Of a stretch of 64,000 nucleotides of DNA, positions 13,001 to 21,778 are shown piece after piece (position 1 is the first letter of the stretch; each line of letters opens with the position of its first letter). The notes beneath the pieces are model-generated. The model did no database searches. It worked only from the letters and a program-made list of their open reading frames with translations, and had not been told where the DNA came from. A program made the position numbers and the translations under genes. This DNA is from Labia minor (Eukaryota > Arthropoda > Insecta > Dermaptera > Spongiphoridae): positions 51,786,734 through 51,850,733 of the forward strand of contig OY720350.1 of assembly GCA_963082975.1 (NCBI GenBank). The letters are read 5' to 3'.

Positions 13001-14185
13001 TGTCATTAGTTCAGGGGTGGACAAATACTTTTAAGCTCTGGCCAAAATGAAATTTTCAAAATGTCTTCCGGGCCGGAGAACTATATTTCGAAAACACTAA
13101 TAAAAAAAATTTATCATTTTTTAGACATATTGAACGAAAAATCAAAATAAATAAGAGTCAACTTTTTCAACGGGCCGGCGGGCGTTCAAAAGCCTGCGCT
13201 TAAAAGTATTTGCCCACCCCTGAACTAATGACAAGTACTAAGCCCGTGTACTAAGCTTTCAGCGATTTTGATTTTTTTCCTTCAAATTATTCGGAAAAAA
13301 AGTTTTCTTTTGTTTTTGTTTTTTTCAATTTATGAGGCAAATTTCATTCTCGTTTCGACTCAATTAAATTAAGTGTAACATCATGAGGTAAAAATTGATA
13401 ATCCTAAAAATAATGAGGACATTTTTGACATTCGATCAAACTTAAGATAATTATTGAATCTTGAAATTGCTTGAAATAAATGTGAGCCTTTGTTTCTAGT
13501 AATTTTTCATTCAAAATTTACTTATTATTCTTTGACGGAACATTGTAAAAATAAAAAGAATCTCCGAATATACAAAATTATTCATTGAGAGTCAATTCAA
13601 ATAAATAGGATTATCAATTGAAACAAAAATCACTATCAGATTAACTAACATATCTACAAAAACGTTTATATTTGCGATCAGTGTAGCAAAGAAATTTTAA
13701 TAAAATTGCACCAACTTTTTGATCATACCTCGTACAGCTCTAAAATCATTAAGTTAAAATGGGAAGATTGAGCTCGAATGAAAGAAAAATGATTAGGGAA
13801 AAGTTTATTTATGAAAAAAAAACTAGTGAGTTAAATGAGATAAATATGTAAATATATTTATTTTAAATAAAATTAAATATATATTCATAATTTTTTTAAA
13901 TTTTTTTAATAATAAACATTCCAGAGAAATGAAGAAATTTGTACTTATATTGAGTTTGAATTTTAGATGAAATTTTTTGGATAAATAATTACTAATCCAA
14001 AAAATTATTTTGTTTTTTAAAATTTGTAATAATACCTTAATAATATCTTCTATGATTATATAATTGCCCATAAATGGAAGATTACACATAGCATTTAGAA
14101 AAAAAATTAATAAAACAATCCATCGTTTACGATAAAGTTTGTATTCCAAATTAGTTGTTAAATGTTGTTTGGAAATTGTTTCCAT
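4052..14185 (-). CDS. FLVCR: FLVCR-like major facilitator transporter (SLC49 family), seven exons
   Basis: Exons on the minus strand are 14185-14036, 12469-12236, 8754-8517, 8210-8005, 7774-7671, 5137-5027 and 4394-4052. Every junction has GT-AG ends and the phases add up to 462 codons including the stop (461 residues). FLVCR family members are twelve-helix plasma-membrane or mitochondrial transporters linked to choline, ethanolamine and heme transport. Family landmarks seen are KRWIVLLIFFLN in helix 1, the segment ending GACIRMGSFHPDRFW, PSYLAATWFP, the loop SKPPTPPSAAQ, DFTVELTYPE and the cytosolic KSDLRRQRAMKET tail. The N-terminus is shorter than in vertebrate FLVCR1/2. The start at 14185 is the first ATG that leaves a short cytosolic leader; an in-frame ATG at 14215 would add ten residues. 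The final ~11 residues and TGA derive from repeat A. Intron 2 holds several transposons. FLVCR1 versus FLVCR2 cannot be resolved by eye. Confidence 0.85.
4467..4987. mobile_element. Foldback-type element with ~120-bp inverted arms
   Basis: The left arm (aaaacgggaagcttcatgg, running through ttggatgaaactttg and ccaaagaaact) is matched in reverse complement by the right arm ending gaggctttccgtttt. A second, inner inverted pair (cagttcggcttggatatatg with catatccaaacggaactg-type sequence) surrounds the centre near 4700-4770. It has no coding capacity and lies in the last intron of the FLVCR-like gene. Exact ends and target duplication are unclear. Confidence 0.6.
5477..5992. mobile_element. Tc1/mariner-type MITE with TA target duplication
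   Basis: The ends are inverted: AGGTGAATGTACCAGTAGTT at the left and the complement of AGGTGAATGTATCAGTAGTT at the right, each flanked by TA. The interior is about 470 bp of AT-rich DNA without a transposase. The inverted repeats resemble those of the element at 14296-14517 (gtaccagtaattgacc), suggesting a related family. Confidence 0.65.
5998..6276. mobile_element. hAT-type MITE with 8-bp target duplication
   Basis: The 279-bp element starts CAGCGGTCGGGGAAC and ends with the complement of CAGCGGTCGGAGAAC. It is flanked by the exact 8-bp direct repeat ccttatat (5990-5997 and 6277-6284), the signature of hAT transposition. It has no coding capacity. The left target duplication overlaps the end of the neighbouring TA-flanked MITE, so the hAT element inserted at that element's tip. 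Confidence 0.85.
6299..6650. repeat. Direct repeat pair carrying a GC-rich hairpin
   Basis: Two related units of about 105 bp begin at about 6301 and 6541. Each has ccgggaccccgagcctcggc followed by ttaagtt, an A run and tgggtttggctggtaatatt. The ccgagcctcggctcgg core forms a 7-bp stem in the first unit and is mutated in the second. No protein is encoded. They could be ends of a degraded Helitron-like element, but the class is not certain. Confidence 0.5.
6985..7050 (-). repeat. Possible tRNA-derived SINE head
   Basis: On the minus strand TAGTCTATTGGGTAAAGGC is followed about 30 bp later by GGATCGAAACC, which fits the Pol III B-box consensus. The A-box fit is weaker, and the tRNA fold does not close convincingly, so this is a tentative SINE head and not a tRNA gene. 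Confidence 0.3.
7100..7640. repeat. AT-rich degraded repeat with TGACGTCA motif
   Basis: This intronic stretch has two long AT dinucleotide tracts, each followed by attaaaaataaatatttttaat-type sequence, a TGACGTCA palindrome at about 7435 and a gcggtttttgagaacc box before another AT tract. Its order of boxes matches the right half of the Helitron-like element at 57913-59587, so it is probably a decayed relative. Confidence 0.4.
8868..9004 (+). pseudogene. LINE reverse transcriptase C-terminal fragment
   Basis: The plus strand reads RRIRKQWIDNIRRVLRELDV and continues to a stop after about 45 codons. This is the same RTE-like C-terminal motif seen at the window start. It lies in intron 2 of the FLVCR-like gene, in antisense orientation to it. 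Confidence 0.6.
9099..10069. mobile_element. Non-autonomous hAT element with 8-bp target duplication
   Basis: The 971-bp element begins CAGTGGCGTACCTAG and ends with the exact complement CTAGGTACGCCACTG. It is flanked by the direct repeat cattaatt (9091-9098 and 10070-10077). Subterminal GC-rich sequence (gccgcccggggcg; gccgccccaag) contrasts with the AT-rich interior. No hAT transposase is left. A small retroelement is nested inside at 9221-9523. Confidence 0.85.
9221..9523 (+). mobile_element. Nested LINE 3' end or SINE with (AAT)n tail
   Basis: About 300 bp ending cctagatggtccagacgc followed by an (AAT)n tail is flanked by the 9-bp direct repeat aatacacag (9212-9220 and 9524-9532). A variable-length target duplication plus a simple-repeat tail is typical of target-primed reverse transcription. 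An internal 8-bp stem (tccaggtg / cacctgga) is present. It has no coding capacity, and it interrupts the hAT element, so it is younger. Confidence 0.65.
10300..10830 (+). pseudogene. pogo/Tigger-type transposon remnant
   Basis: The left end CAGTAAACCCCCTTAGTACGA follows TA and resembles pogo/Tigger inverted repeats. Near 10620-10810 the plus strand reads ESDDDDDVIIRSTKSE, then DALDVIQRFSMSSN and ALDIIRLY, typical of the acidic C-terminal tail of CENP-B/Tigger-like transposases. The DNA-binding and catalytic parts are missing. The right end is lost, probably under repeat A. Confidence 0.5.
10893..11537 (+). repeat. Dispersed repeat A, near-full copy
   Basis: It runs from aataagttgacctgtggcc to actatcgtcggtcggtaaaaa. 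It contains one intact TGACGTCA (a second decayed to TGATGTCA), the cacttccggtttccgg box, a GGAC/AGAC microsatellite (about 11386-11412), and an internal direct repeat: the block from gtgatatgtaaaaa to the tatcgtcg box occurs twice. The sequence accgaccgacg near the start recurs inverted at the end. Confidence 0.75.
11631..12195 (+). pseudogene. Tigger/pogo transposon with DDE_1 domain remnant
   Basis: The left end follows TA (cagtgaaacaggattatgag). From about 11830 the frame reads WIDEELFTQW, then NLPLKIMLFMDNAPVH, the conserved second catalytic region of pogo-clade DDE_1 transposases (LLxDNAPxH). The frame stops at 12057. The 3' part (ttagctcgtaacctgaggttc) resembles the terminal ggtt-rich ends of this group. 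Most of the transposase is deleted. Confidence 0.6.
12690..12860 (+). pseudogene. LINE reverse transcriptase fragment
   Basis: The plus strand gives VMLYGCETY, then LENKMFRQFYGP and HIDYMISLDPQIRG with two in-frame stops between. LYGxETW followed by RRxLRxIxGP is the thumb region of many LINE reverse transcriptases. It lies in intron 1 of the FLVCR-like gene. Confidence 0.55.
12984..13250. mobile_element. hAT-like MITE with 53-bp inverted ends; duplication breakpoint inside
   Basis: The inner ends are CAGGGGTGGACAAATACTTTT and the complement of CAGGGGTGGGCAAATACTTTT (13012 to 13222). Outside them a further 28 bp (tacacgggcttagtacttgt, continuing cattagtt) is perfectly inverted at 13223-13250. 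The interior has a gggccggcgggcg motif, as in many hAT ends. No 8-bp direct repeat is visible because the flanks are inverted, not direct. Base 13206, inside the right end, is where the large tandem duplication begins. Confidence 0.7.
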
Positions 14186-14295
14186 TATAAGAAGAAATCT
14201 GAAATTTAAATACAAATATAATAGTTGAAGATCATAGAAAAAATATAGTTGGAAGAGTACTATTATTACACAAATTATAAAATATTATATATTTA

Positions 14296-14517
14296 GGGTA
14301 AACGTACAAGTAGTTCACCACTGTACCAGTAATTGACCATTTGATCAAAATAAGTTTTTTAATTTCTCTGTTTCATTGTTAAGCAATCCGGAAGAGGCTC
14401 TTTTTGATATTTACAAAACATCTCATGCTTAATTTGAAATTAAAAAGCTTATTTTGATAAAAAAATCTATGAAATGGTCAATTACTAGTACAGTGGTCAA
14501 CTACTTGTATGTTTACT
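14296..14517. mobile_element. Foldback MITE with TA target duplication (copy at 35695-35916)
   Basis: The arms GGGTAAACGTACAAGTAGTT and the complement of GAGTAAACATACAAGTAGTT extend inward about 60 bp each (ccactgta, agtaattgaccattt, tcaaaataag). TA flanks both sides. It lies between the two divergent host genes, and a transcript through it would fold into a long hairpin. Confidence 0.7.
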
Positions 14518-14524
14518 CTAGTTA

Positions 14525-14610
14525 CTTTTTAATTTGAAAGTTCTTAGGTCCAACAACCACATTTCCCTAACCATCTTTATCCAATCCCTATTCTCACTAT
14601 ACTCTTTTAA
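14525..14610 (-). pseudogene. Short LINE 3' fragment (copy at 35924-36009)
   Basis: The minus strand has gattggataaagatggttag then ggaaatgtggttgttggac, and resembles the C-terminal LINE remnants at 1005-1203 and 8868-9004. It is too short to class further. Confidence 0.4.
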
Positions 14611-15423
14611 TATATTATTATAAATAGCACATACCACTTAAATTAATTCTCCTTTTGGTATAACACTTTATAGTACCATGCATTAGTATTAGTAGTATGT
14701 TGTATCAATATAGTGCTGTTTCAATTGTGTTATGATGGTCTGTTCTGATTATAAATATATGAATTTTCGATTTTATTTTTTTCAACCTCTTTGTTATCTT
14801 TAGTTTGAAATATTAAAAACAAATATTTCATTATTTTAATTAGAGGAAAATAATTCTTTTTTTAAATATAAACATTTTTTTAATATGGATGAATGGTATT
14901 TTATTTATGTAATAATTCCTCTATCTAATTAATAAAAAATATATTTTTACTTTGTTATAAAACAATATTTTTAAACTTTATATACATAATAACAAACATA
15001 TTATGAAAATATTGTTTTATGGCTGTAATTTGGTTTTATTTATTGTATATTCAGTAGATAAACTTATTGTGTTTAATTTATTATATTTTAGATAAATACA
15101 TAAAAAACTTGACAAATTTTGAATTTGATAATAATATAATAGTTCATCAAAAACCCATATGATGTCACTAAAAATAATGTCAAATATAAAAATAATGATG
15201 ACATTTAATTTAAATATAATATGGAATAAAATATAAATAATTATTTCAAAATTAAAAATTATGTAACAGAGTGTTTTAATAAAAATCTATTACTTATATG
15301 TATATAAAGGCCAAATTTAAAGAATTATGATTTTTTTTATAAATTTATATGTTAACTGATAATTTTCAGATTATTCATGTTTTTGTGTCAATTGGTGTCA
15401 ATCGTGTCAATCCATTAATTATT

Positions 15424-18400
15424 ATGCGTCGTCATTTAACAACATTCCCATTAAATGATATTGGGTTGAAAAAATTACTTCAAAATGGATATATCTATAA
15501 GGATGATCTTTATGAAAATCAAAGTATTAAAATCTATTTATTTTAAATTTCTTCAAAATATACGTTTCTTTTCTTTTTTATAAATAGAAATTTCGCCAAA
15601 GGTTATTCAAATATTGAATAAAACAAATAATTCTCCAAATATTTTTTCAATATCAAAAATAGAAATACAAACTGCATTTAATATATTGCAAGAGGAAGAA
15701 AATACACCACGAATTGTCTCATTAAGTCGTTCATTAGATCATTTACTTGGTGGAGGGTTTCCTTGTGGAAAAATCATTGAATTATTTGGACCACCGGGAT
15801 CAGGAAAAACTCAAATTTGGTAAAGAGATTATAAAATTATCCTATGTATATTTATTGGCTTTTTTTTTAAATTAGGCAATTTGAAAATAATTTTAGCCTA
15901 CAACTCTCTGTATCGGTACAAATACCAAAAAGTCTTGGAGGACTCGAGGGTGAAGCAATTTTCATAGATACCGATCATGGATTTTCACTTAATCGTATTC
16001 AAGGTTGTAATTTTCAAAATTGATTTAAGAATTATAACTGTTCATGCATACAATACAATATAAGTCTATATTGAATGTAAAGTCAGTTTTTGTGGAATGT
16101 AATTGATGAGTAATATTAATTATGAAAATGATTAATATTTGAGGAGAGATTTTTTGATTAATTAGTAGAGAATTCTTGAAATTTAGAAAATCTTAAAAGA
16201 TATAATTTCATAAATTTCCAAATTTTATTCAGGGAATCTCTTAACATTATCGACGTTTAACATAATCTAAAAACATTTTTTTATTGGTTTTCTTTACTTT
16301 TAAAAAGGATGAATGTTTAGTTATTAATTTTTTTTTTAATATAAATAATTTTATCACATTAATCTGTTTAAATATAGATAAATTTTAATTTTCATCATTT
16401 AATATTTTTCTTTCAGAAATGTCAGCTTCATGTATTCATCAATTAAAAGAAAATCTTCCGGATTCTTTAAAAGAGAATTGGACATTAAATTCTTTATTAA
16501 ATGGAATTCGTCATATTCATGTTACTACCATTCCGGAACTATTTGCATGTCTTTTTCGACTTAATGATATATTAAAGAATGATTCAAAGGTTTTTTTATT
16601 TGTTTTTTAATTAATTTTTTTATATGTGTAGAGTTCTGGATGCAATCTTTACAAATACATCTTTAGATAAAAATCAAAGGAAATATATTATAATTTATCG
16701 CTTAGTATCATATTTTCTTTTAAAACAAATTCTTGATAACATAATGGTATCTACGGAAGAATATTTTTAAATAATTTATACTTTGAAAAACCTTTTCCAG
16801 TTTTTGACCTTTGCATGTCATTATATATTGATTTATTTATTGGTGTTTATTCATTACAATTATAAAGTGACAAAGAAATAAAAACATTTGATTAAAAAAT
16901 ATTAATTCTTTAATCAACTATATATATATATATATATAATACTAATATACTATATAAAAATAAATGGGTTAATTGCCATTTGATAAATGATGATTATTGT
17001 TTTCACTTTCATTTAAGCATATATATTATTATTATACGGTTAGTGTTATTATGATTTATATGTTTATTTTATTAATATGAAAAAGGTACAATTACAATAT
17101 TATTTTCATAGAATTTGAGAATTGAAACGAAATTATTATCATGGTAAATAATAAAATATGAATGAATAAACTAAAAACGAAAAATAAAATTTTATTTCAT
17201 TTATTTTAATTATTAAATATAATTATATATACTTATTAAATTGTATTTTAATTTATATCTTTTTTAGATACGTCTAATTGTAATAGATAGCATTGCTTTT
17301 CTATTCCGTGATGGTGAAAAGAGAACTAAAGATAGAACTTCACAAATTTTTACACTTTTACAGCAATTGGATTATTTTGCTCAAACTTATAAAATCGCTG
17401 TAAGATTTTTATTTATAATTCTATATTATATCTATTATTTTTATTGTATTTATGTTATTATTATTACATTTAAATTATATTTATCACTTCATAGTTTACC
17501 TTTTACTTTTATATAAAAACAGTGAAGAAATTTTTTTTTGTACAAATCATTTTATTGTATTTAAAATTTATAAATTTTTCCTACTTTGACGGTAGTATCA
17601 CAAAATATGTTTTTTAATGCTTCATAAGCGTAATTAAAATTACTGGCTATTATTTTTTTGTTTGATAGCTTGGAACAGAAAGGTTTTTGGTAATTAATCA
17701 GAGAATGTTGGGAAATGAGACAGAAATTCACATGTGAGACTGAATCATTGAAATTATTTTTCAGTTTTTATGTCACCTTTAACTTCCCCTGAAGGTATTT
17801 CTACATTTTCTAGATCAACTGGTGGTTGAGGTTCGTGGGTCTAGTCCCAGGATCATCGTGTGTAATTTTAATACTTGGTCGAGATAGATTGGGGAAGACG
17901 CGGAATAACTTAAGAGTTAAAATAAAACCCTGTTAGAGATACATTCTCTTGTCAAAATTGTTTAGACTTTCCCCAGGACGGATATTTTATATTTTTAAAC
18001 TTAAGTTTGATCTGTGACTTGATCAATACACAAAACATCCACCAGATTATTGATTTTGATATTATAAAGATGCTACTGGAAAACTAACTGACATTTGAAA
18101 TGGTAGTTAAGGTAATTTAATGTAACATTGTCATGGTGAGTAGTCATATTAATGATAATATCGTTGGTCAAGGACGGCCCCAAGCCCAGCTGCAAAAGGA
18201 GGGTTAGACGTAGGGCTAACAACCCTACTCTGTAAAAACCCACTTGTTAAAAAACGTGAACAAAAGCCTCGGATCCGGACTGATACAATGAAAACGACAA
18301 GGCAATGAAAAAATGACATGGGATTAGGAGCTTGGAATATTTTAAGCTGTTTGTGCACCAGGAGCATCTGCGAAGGCTATTGAAGAGATTGGTAGATACA

Positions 18401-19739
18401 ACCTCGATATCACAGCAGTTCAGGAAATAAGATGGCCAGAAAACGGTAACATCAAAATAGGCAAGCATATAGTTTTCTTTAGCGGAAACAATGCTAGACT
18501 CCATCAATTTGGCACTGGGTTTGTTATAACGGAAGATAATCTACTCTTGATTAATTTTTTGATTATATTTGATATTGGAAATTTGCACATTTGTCCATTC
18601 ATTATATTATCAGAAAATAAAATCATCCAGAAAGAAAAGGAAAAAAGACAAGTAAAGTGATTGGACAAATATTAAGATCACGAATACTAAAATCTAAAGT
18701 AGAATCTCGAAAGAATCAACCCCATATATATAGTATATATATATATATATTATTATTATTATTATTGTTAATTGAATTGAATCAATACTCATCTGACAAT
18801 TTGATTGTGCTGCACTTCAAGAACTAAAATTTAATTAAAAAATACGTGCAAAAAATTAAATTGTCCCCAGGGGTTCTGTGTGCCAAGATGAGCCGCTTCC
18901 CTTATTAAAAAAATTATTATTTATTTCAATTAAATATCAACTCTATATTTTTATATTAATTATTAATTAATTAGCTATTAATCTAAATATTACGTAAGAT
19001 ATATGTGAACATTTTGAATATTGTTTCGAAATTGTGACAATAAAAAACAATAACAAATTATTTTCTTTTTAAGGTGTTGTTGACAAATCAAGTAACAACA
19101 AGAATTGATGAAAATGGTGAAGCATCAATTATTCCAGCAATGGGTGATACATTTCCAAGTCGTATAAATATTAGGGTCTTATTGGGAACTGAAGGAAATA
19201 TTACATTTCATTACCATGCTGCTGTTCTGGTAAAGTCGAGTAATCACGAAGAGAATTCAGCTATTTTTAAAGTAATTTAGCCATTTTTCATAGCTTATTG
19301 GATTTATATCCAATCAATAATTATTATAATTATTATAATTATTAACATTTAAATAACATTTATAAAAAAAACTAGGTGGACATTATTATGAGATTTAAAA
19401 TCTAAATATTGTGAAAATTAATTTATATCTTAAAGTAATGAAATATACATATATTATTTTTATAATATAAATATATATTTTGTAAAAAGCTATTAAAATA
19501 TTAATTTCATTTTAAATTGGCGGCCAAAAGTTTTTACGGTTTGAGGAGACATATTAAAATAAATTTTATTGTATTATCATCAAAAATAATGAAAATATCT
19601 ATTTATAATTTTTCATCTAAAATTTAATGAATCATTTAGTTATTTATATTTTGCTTTTATTACTTATTATTTTCTATAAATATATCAATTTTTGTTTTGA
19701 TTTCAGATTACTAAAGAAGGAATTCGTGATTGTGGATAA
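15424..19739 (+). CDS. RAD51C: RAD51C recombinase paralogue, seven exons, copy 1
   Basis: Exons are 15424-15523, 15588-15819, 15897-16003, 16417-16589, 17268-17399, 19074-19271 and 19707-19739, all with GT-AG introns. They total 975 bases, a 324-residue protein (human RAD51C is 376). RAD51C is a RecA-family ATPase that helps load RAD51 and resolve recombination intermediates in the nucleus; its fly orthologue is spn-D. Seen: N-terminal LTTFPLNDIGLKKLLQNGY; LDHLLGGGFPCGK before Walker A GPPGSGKT (residues 101-108); VQIPKSLGGLEGEAIFIDTD; Walker B LIVID (207-211) then SIAFLFR; VLLTNQVTT; and a C-terminal ITKEGIRDCG. An in-frame ATG at 15349 would add 25 residues, but MRRHLTTFPL aligns with the conserved start of the family, so 15424 is preferred. 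Intron 5 holds a LINE fragment. Confidence 0.92.
18160..18555 (+). pseudogene. 5' end of an RTE-like LINE (UTR and endonuclease start)
   Basis: The leader has gacgtagggctaacaaccct and gcctcggatccggactgata, matching the style of RTE-like LINE 5' regions. From about 18345 the frame reads AKAIEEIGRYNLDITAVQEI, then RWPENGNIKIGKHIVFFSG and HQFGTGFVI, the start of the apurinic-type endonuclease domain. The first part is shifted in frame and the rest of the element is missing. It lies sense-oriented in RAD51C intron 5. An identical copy is at 39559-39954. Confidence 0.7.
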
Positions 19740-19822
19740 TTTATTAATTTTATAAAATTTTCTATTATTTATTAAATTTTATTGTAATTTTTTTATATAT
19801 TGATTTATAATTAGAAAACCTT

Positions 19823-19828
19823 AATAAA
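19823..19828 (+). terminator. Likely polyadenylation signal of RAD51C copy 1
   Basis: AATAAA lies 84 bases after the RAD51C stop codon in AT-rich DNA. It is the first canonical signal downstream of the stop, and recurs at 41222 after copy 2. Confidence 0.45.
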
Positions 19829-20042
19829 ACTATTATTTTTAAAAAAAATTTTTAAATACTAATCTTTTATAACACTCAGAATTTCGTTTTTTATATTTAT
19901 AAATTTGTTCACATAAACCTTACCATCCTATCGACGGTCAGTAAAAATGGGCCTAAAATGCAAACCAAACAAACAGAGACTCATTTCATTTTCATCAATC
20001 CATTTGAAAAGTATTTTTGTACGTGCATTAGTTGTATATATA

Positions 20043-20521
20043 CAGTAGAACCTCGGTAACTTAAAAACCTCTACAACTTCAAAAAATAATATGTTCCCCT
20101 CCCATCAGAGCTCAATTCCTCAATAACTTAAAATATGCAACCTCTATAACTTAAATAAGTAATCTCTATATCAGAAGCTGAAATCTTGAAGAAGCAAGAA
20201 TCAGTAGAAAATCTACAATGTAAAAGACGCAAAATTGCCGAATTCCCTAATTTAGAACAATGTGTGGTTCAAACAGTGTCGAAACAAAAACATCAGTGTT
20301 AGTGAACCTATACTGAAAGAAAAATCTGAAGAGTTCGCTAATTCGCTGAAAATCAAAAATTTTAAAGCCTGCAATGGATAGAGAATTTTAAGAAACGACA
20401 TGATTTAGCCTTTAAAAAAATGTTATTAACCTATCCCTAACATACACCCTTGATAACTTAAATCCTCTATAACTTAAAATATTTTGTTTCCCTTGGACTT
20501 TAACTTATCGAGGTTCTACTG
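20043..20521 (+). mobile_element. Non-autonomous pogo/Tigger element with CENP-B-like domain remnant
   Basis: The 479-bp element has 13-bp perfect ends CAGTAGAACCTCG / CGAGGTTCTACTG flanked by TA. Inside, frames give CKRRKIAEFPNLEQCVVQ and later NGWIENFKKRHDLAFKKM-type sequence (with a shift), the two helix-turn-helix blocks of CENP-B/Tc5 DNA-binding domains. The catalytic domain is absent. Internal aacttaaa motifs are repeated near both ends. Confidence 0.75.
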
Positions 20522-20786
20522 TATATGTATATGTATATATATATATATATACATATACATATACAATTTACATTTATCTCCACGCAATGACGTAGCGTGT
20601 TCTATTATGTTGGGGGGGGGGGCACGGGGTGGTCCTGGGTTCTCCCCAGAAAAATTTTAAAATAAACAAAATAAATTATTTATTTATTCAAAACCTTTAG
20701 AGGTTTTTACCGCGACACACTTTTAACGGTTTAAAAATTTGTCGGCTCACAGAGAAAAAGATAAGTGTAAAAGTTTACCATATTGA

Positions 20787-21433
20787 AATAAGTTGACCTG
20801 TGGCCAGGTCCGAACCGACCGACTGTTTGAAATAAATTAATTTCCAGCTACAGAAACAATTTCAAATAATTTTAATATATCTATTAATGTAATAAAAAAC
20901 AGATATGGATACATAAATAATAAATAAAACATTTTTAATTTTATTTTATTTATAATATATATGCAAGACCAGGCTGTGATGTCATGAATGCCTGGATGAC
21001 GTCATATAATTTTAAATCAAGAAAAAACTAATAAATATGATTTTCCCGAGGATAAAACCAATACAAAGTGTATGATTCGTGGTAATATATAAAAAAATCT
21101 TCTTTGGTGTGAAAATAACCCTTTCCTTCCTATCGTCGATCGCTAATACTACCACTTCCGGTTTCCGGATTTGCACCAAAAGTTGATCAATTCATCCCAC
21201 TGATGCATTAAGTAAATATACCAAATTTCATCAAAATCGGTTGAGCCGTTCAGGCTGTACACATCTATACGGACGGACAGACGGACAGACGGACAGACGG
21301 ACGGACAGACATCATGCTAAAAATACTTTTTTCTGTTTAGAAAATGCATGATTCGTGGAGATATGTAAAAATCTCCACATGTGAAATTTGGTGTGAAAAC
21401 AATACCTCCCTTACTATCGTCGGTCGGTAAAAA
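20787..21433 (+). repeat. Dispersed repeat A, near-full copy
   Basis: It runs from aataagttgacctgtggcc to tcgtcggtcggtaaaaaa. One TGACGTCA palindrome is intact. The GGAC/AGAC run (21270-21308) is longer than in other copies. An identical copy is at 42186-42832. Confidence 0.75.
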
Positions 21434-21524
21434 AGTGGTCCCAAAAACGGTTTACCTTTTTTTTAAACCATATTGAAAAATTTAGAAAAAAAGTCGGAAA
21501 TGTTTAAGAGTCTTATAATCTCGC

Positions 21525-21660
21525 GGTACAGTGGTTGAGAATCACTGGTTTAGACTTAGACCAAGAGGTAGCCAACCCAAATGATCTTGCGGGCCACTTT
21601 GGAAATGCATCATAACTTCGCGGGCCGCATATAAAATTATACATACCCATATTAGATTTA
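21525..21660. mobile_element. Degraded hAT-type ends
   Basis: The sequence cagtggttgagaatcactgg and then aagaggtagccaacccaaatg with gcgggccact and gcgggccgcat resembles inverted ends of hAT transposons (CAGtGGTTctcaa; CAGAGGTgGgcAACcc with GCGGGCC blocks). No second end or target duplication was found. Confidence 0.4.
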
Positions 21661-21778
21661 GACCCAATATATTGTTTGGTGTGACAAATTGAAAAATAAT
21701 GAATGTTTATTATGTTTAATATTATTTTTACATATAAACATATATAATATAATAATAATGATACTGAATGCACATTGT

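Larger units (their letters stand above)
14186..15423. promoter_or_regulatory. Shared intergenic region between divergent FLVCR-like and RAD51C genes
   Basis: About 1.2 kb separates the FLVCR-like start (minus) and the RAD51C start (plus). It is AT-rich and contains a TA-flanked foldback element and a LINE fragment. Arrangement suggests divergent promoters, but I see no clear TATA box or initiator that could be assigned. The same region is repeated at 35585-36822. Confidence 0.4.

Noticed and set aside
15349-15423. Upstream ATG as the RAD51C start
   Set aside because: It adds 25 residues unlike the family, and the sequence ttttcag just after it looks like a splice acceptor. The ATG at 15424 matches the conserved N-terminus. 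Not excluded.
20610-20625. G-run (11 or so) as a quadruplex or regulatory site
   Set aside because: A single G homopolymer near a degraded element end; runs like this are often slippage or sequencing length artefacts, and there are no further G tracts to form a quadruplex confidently.
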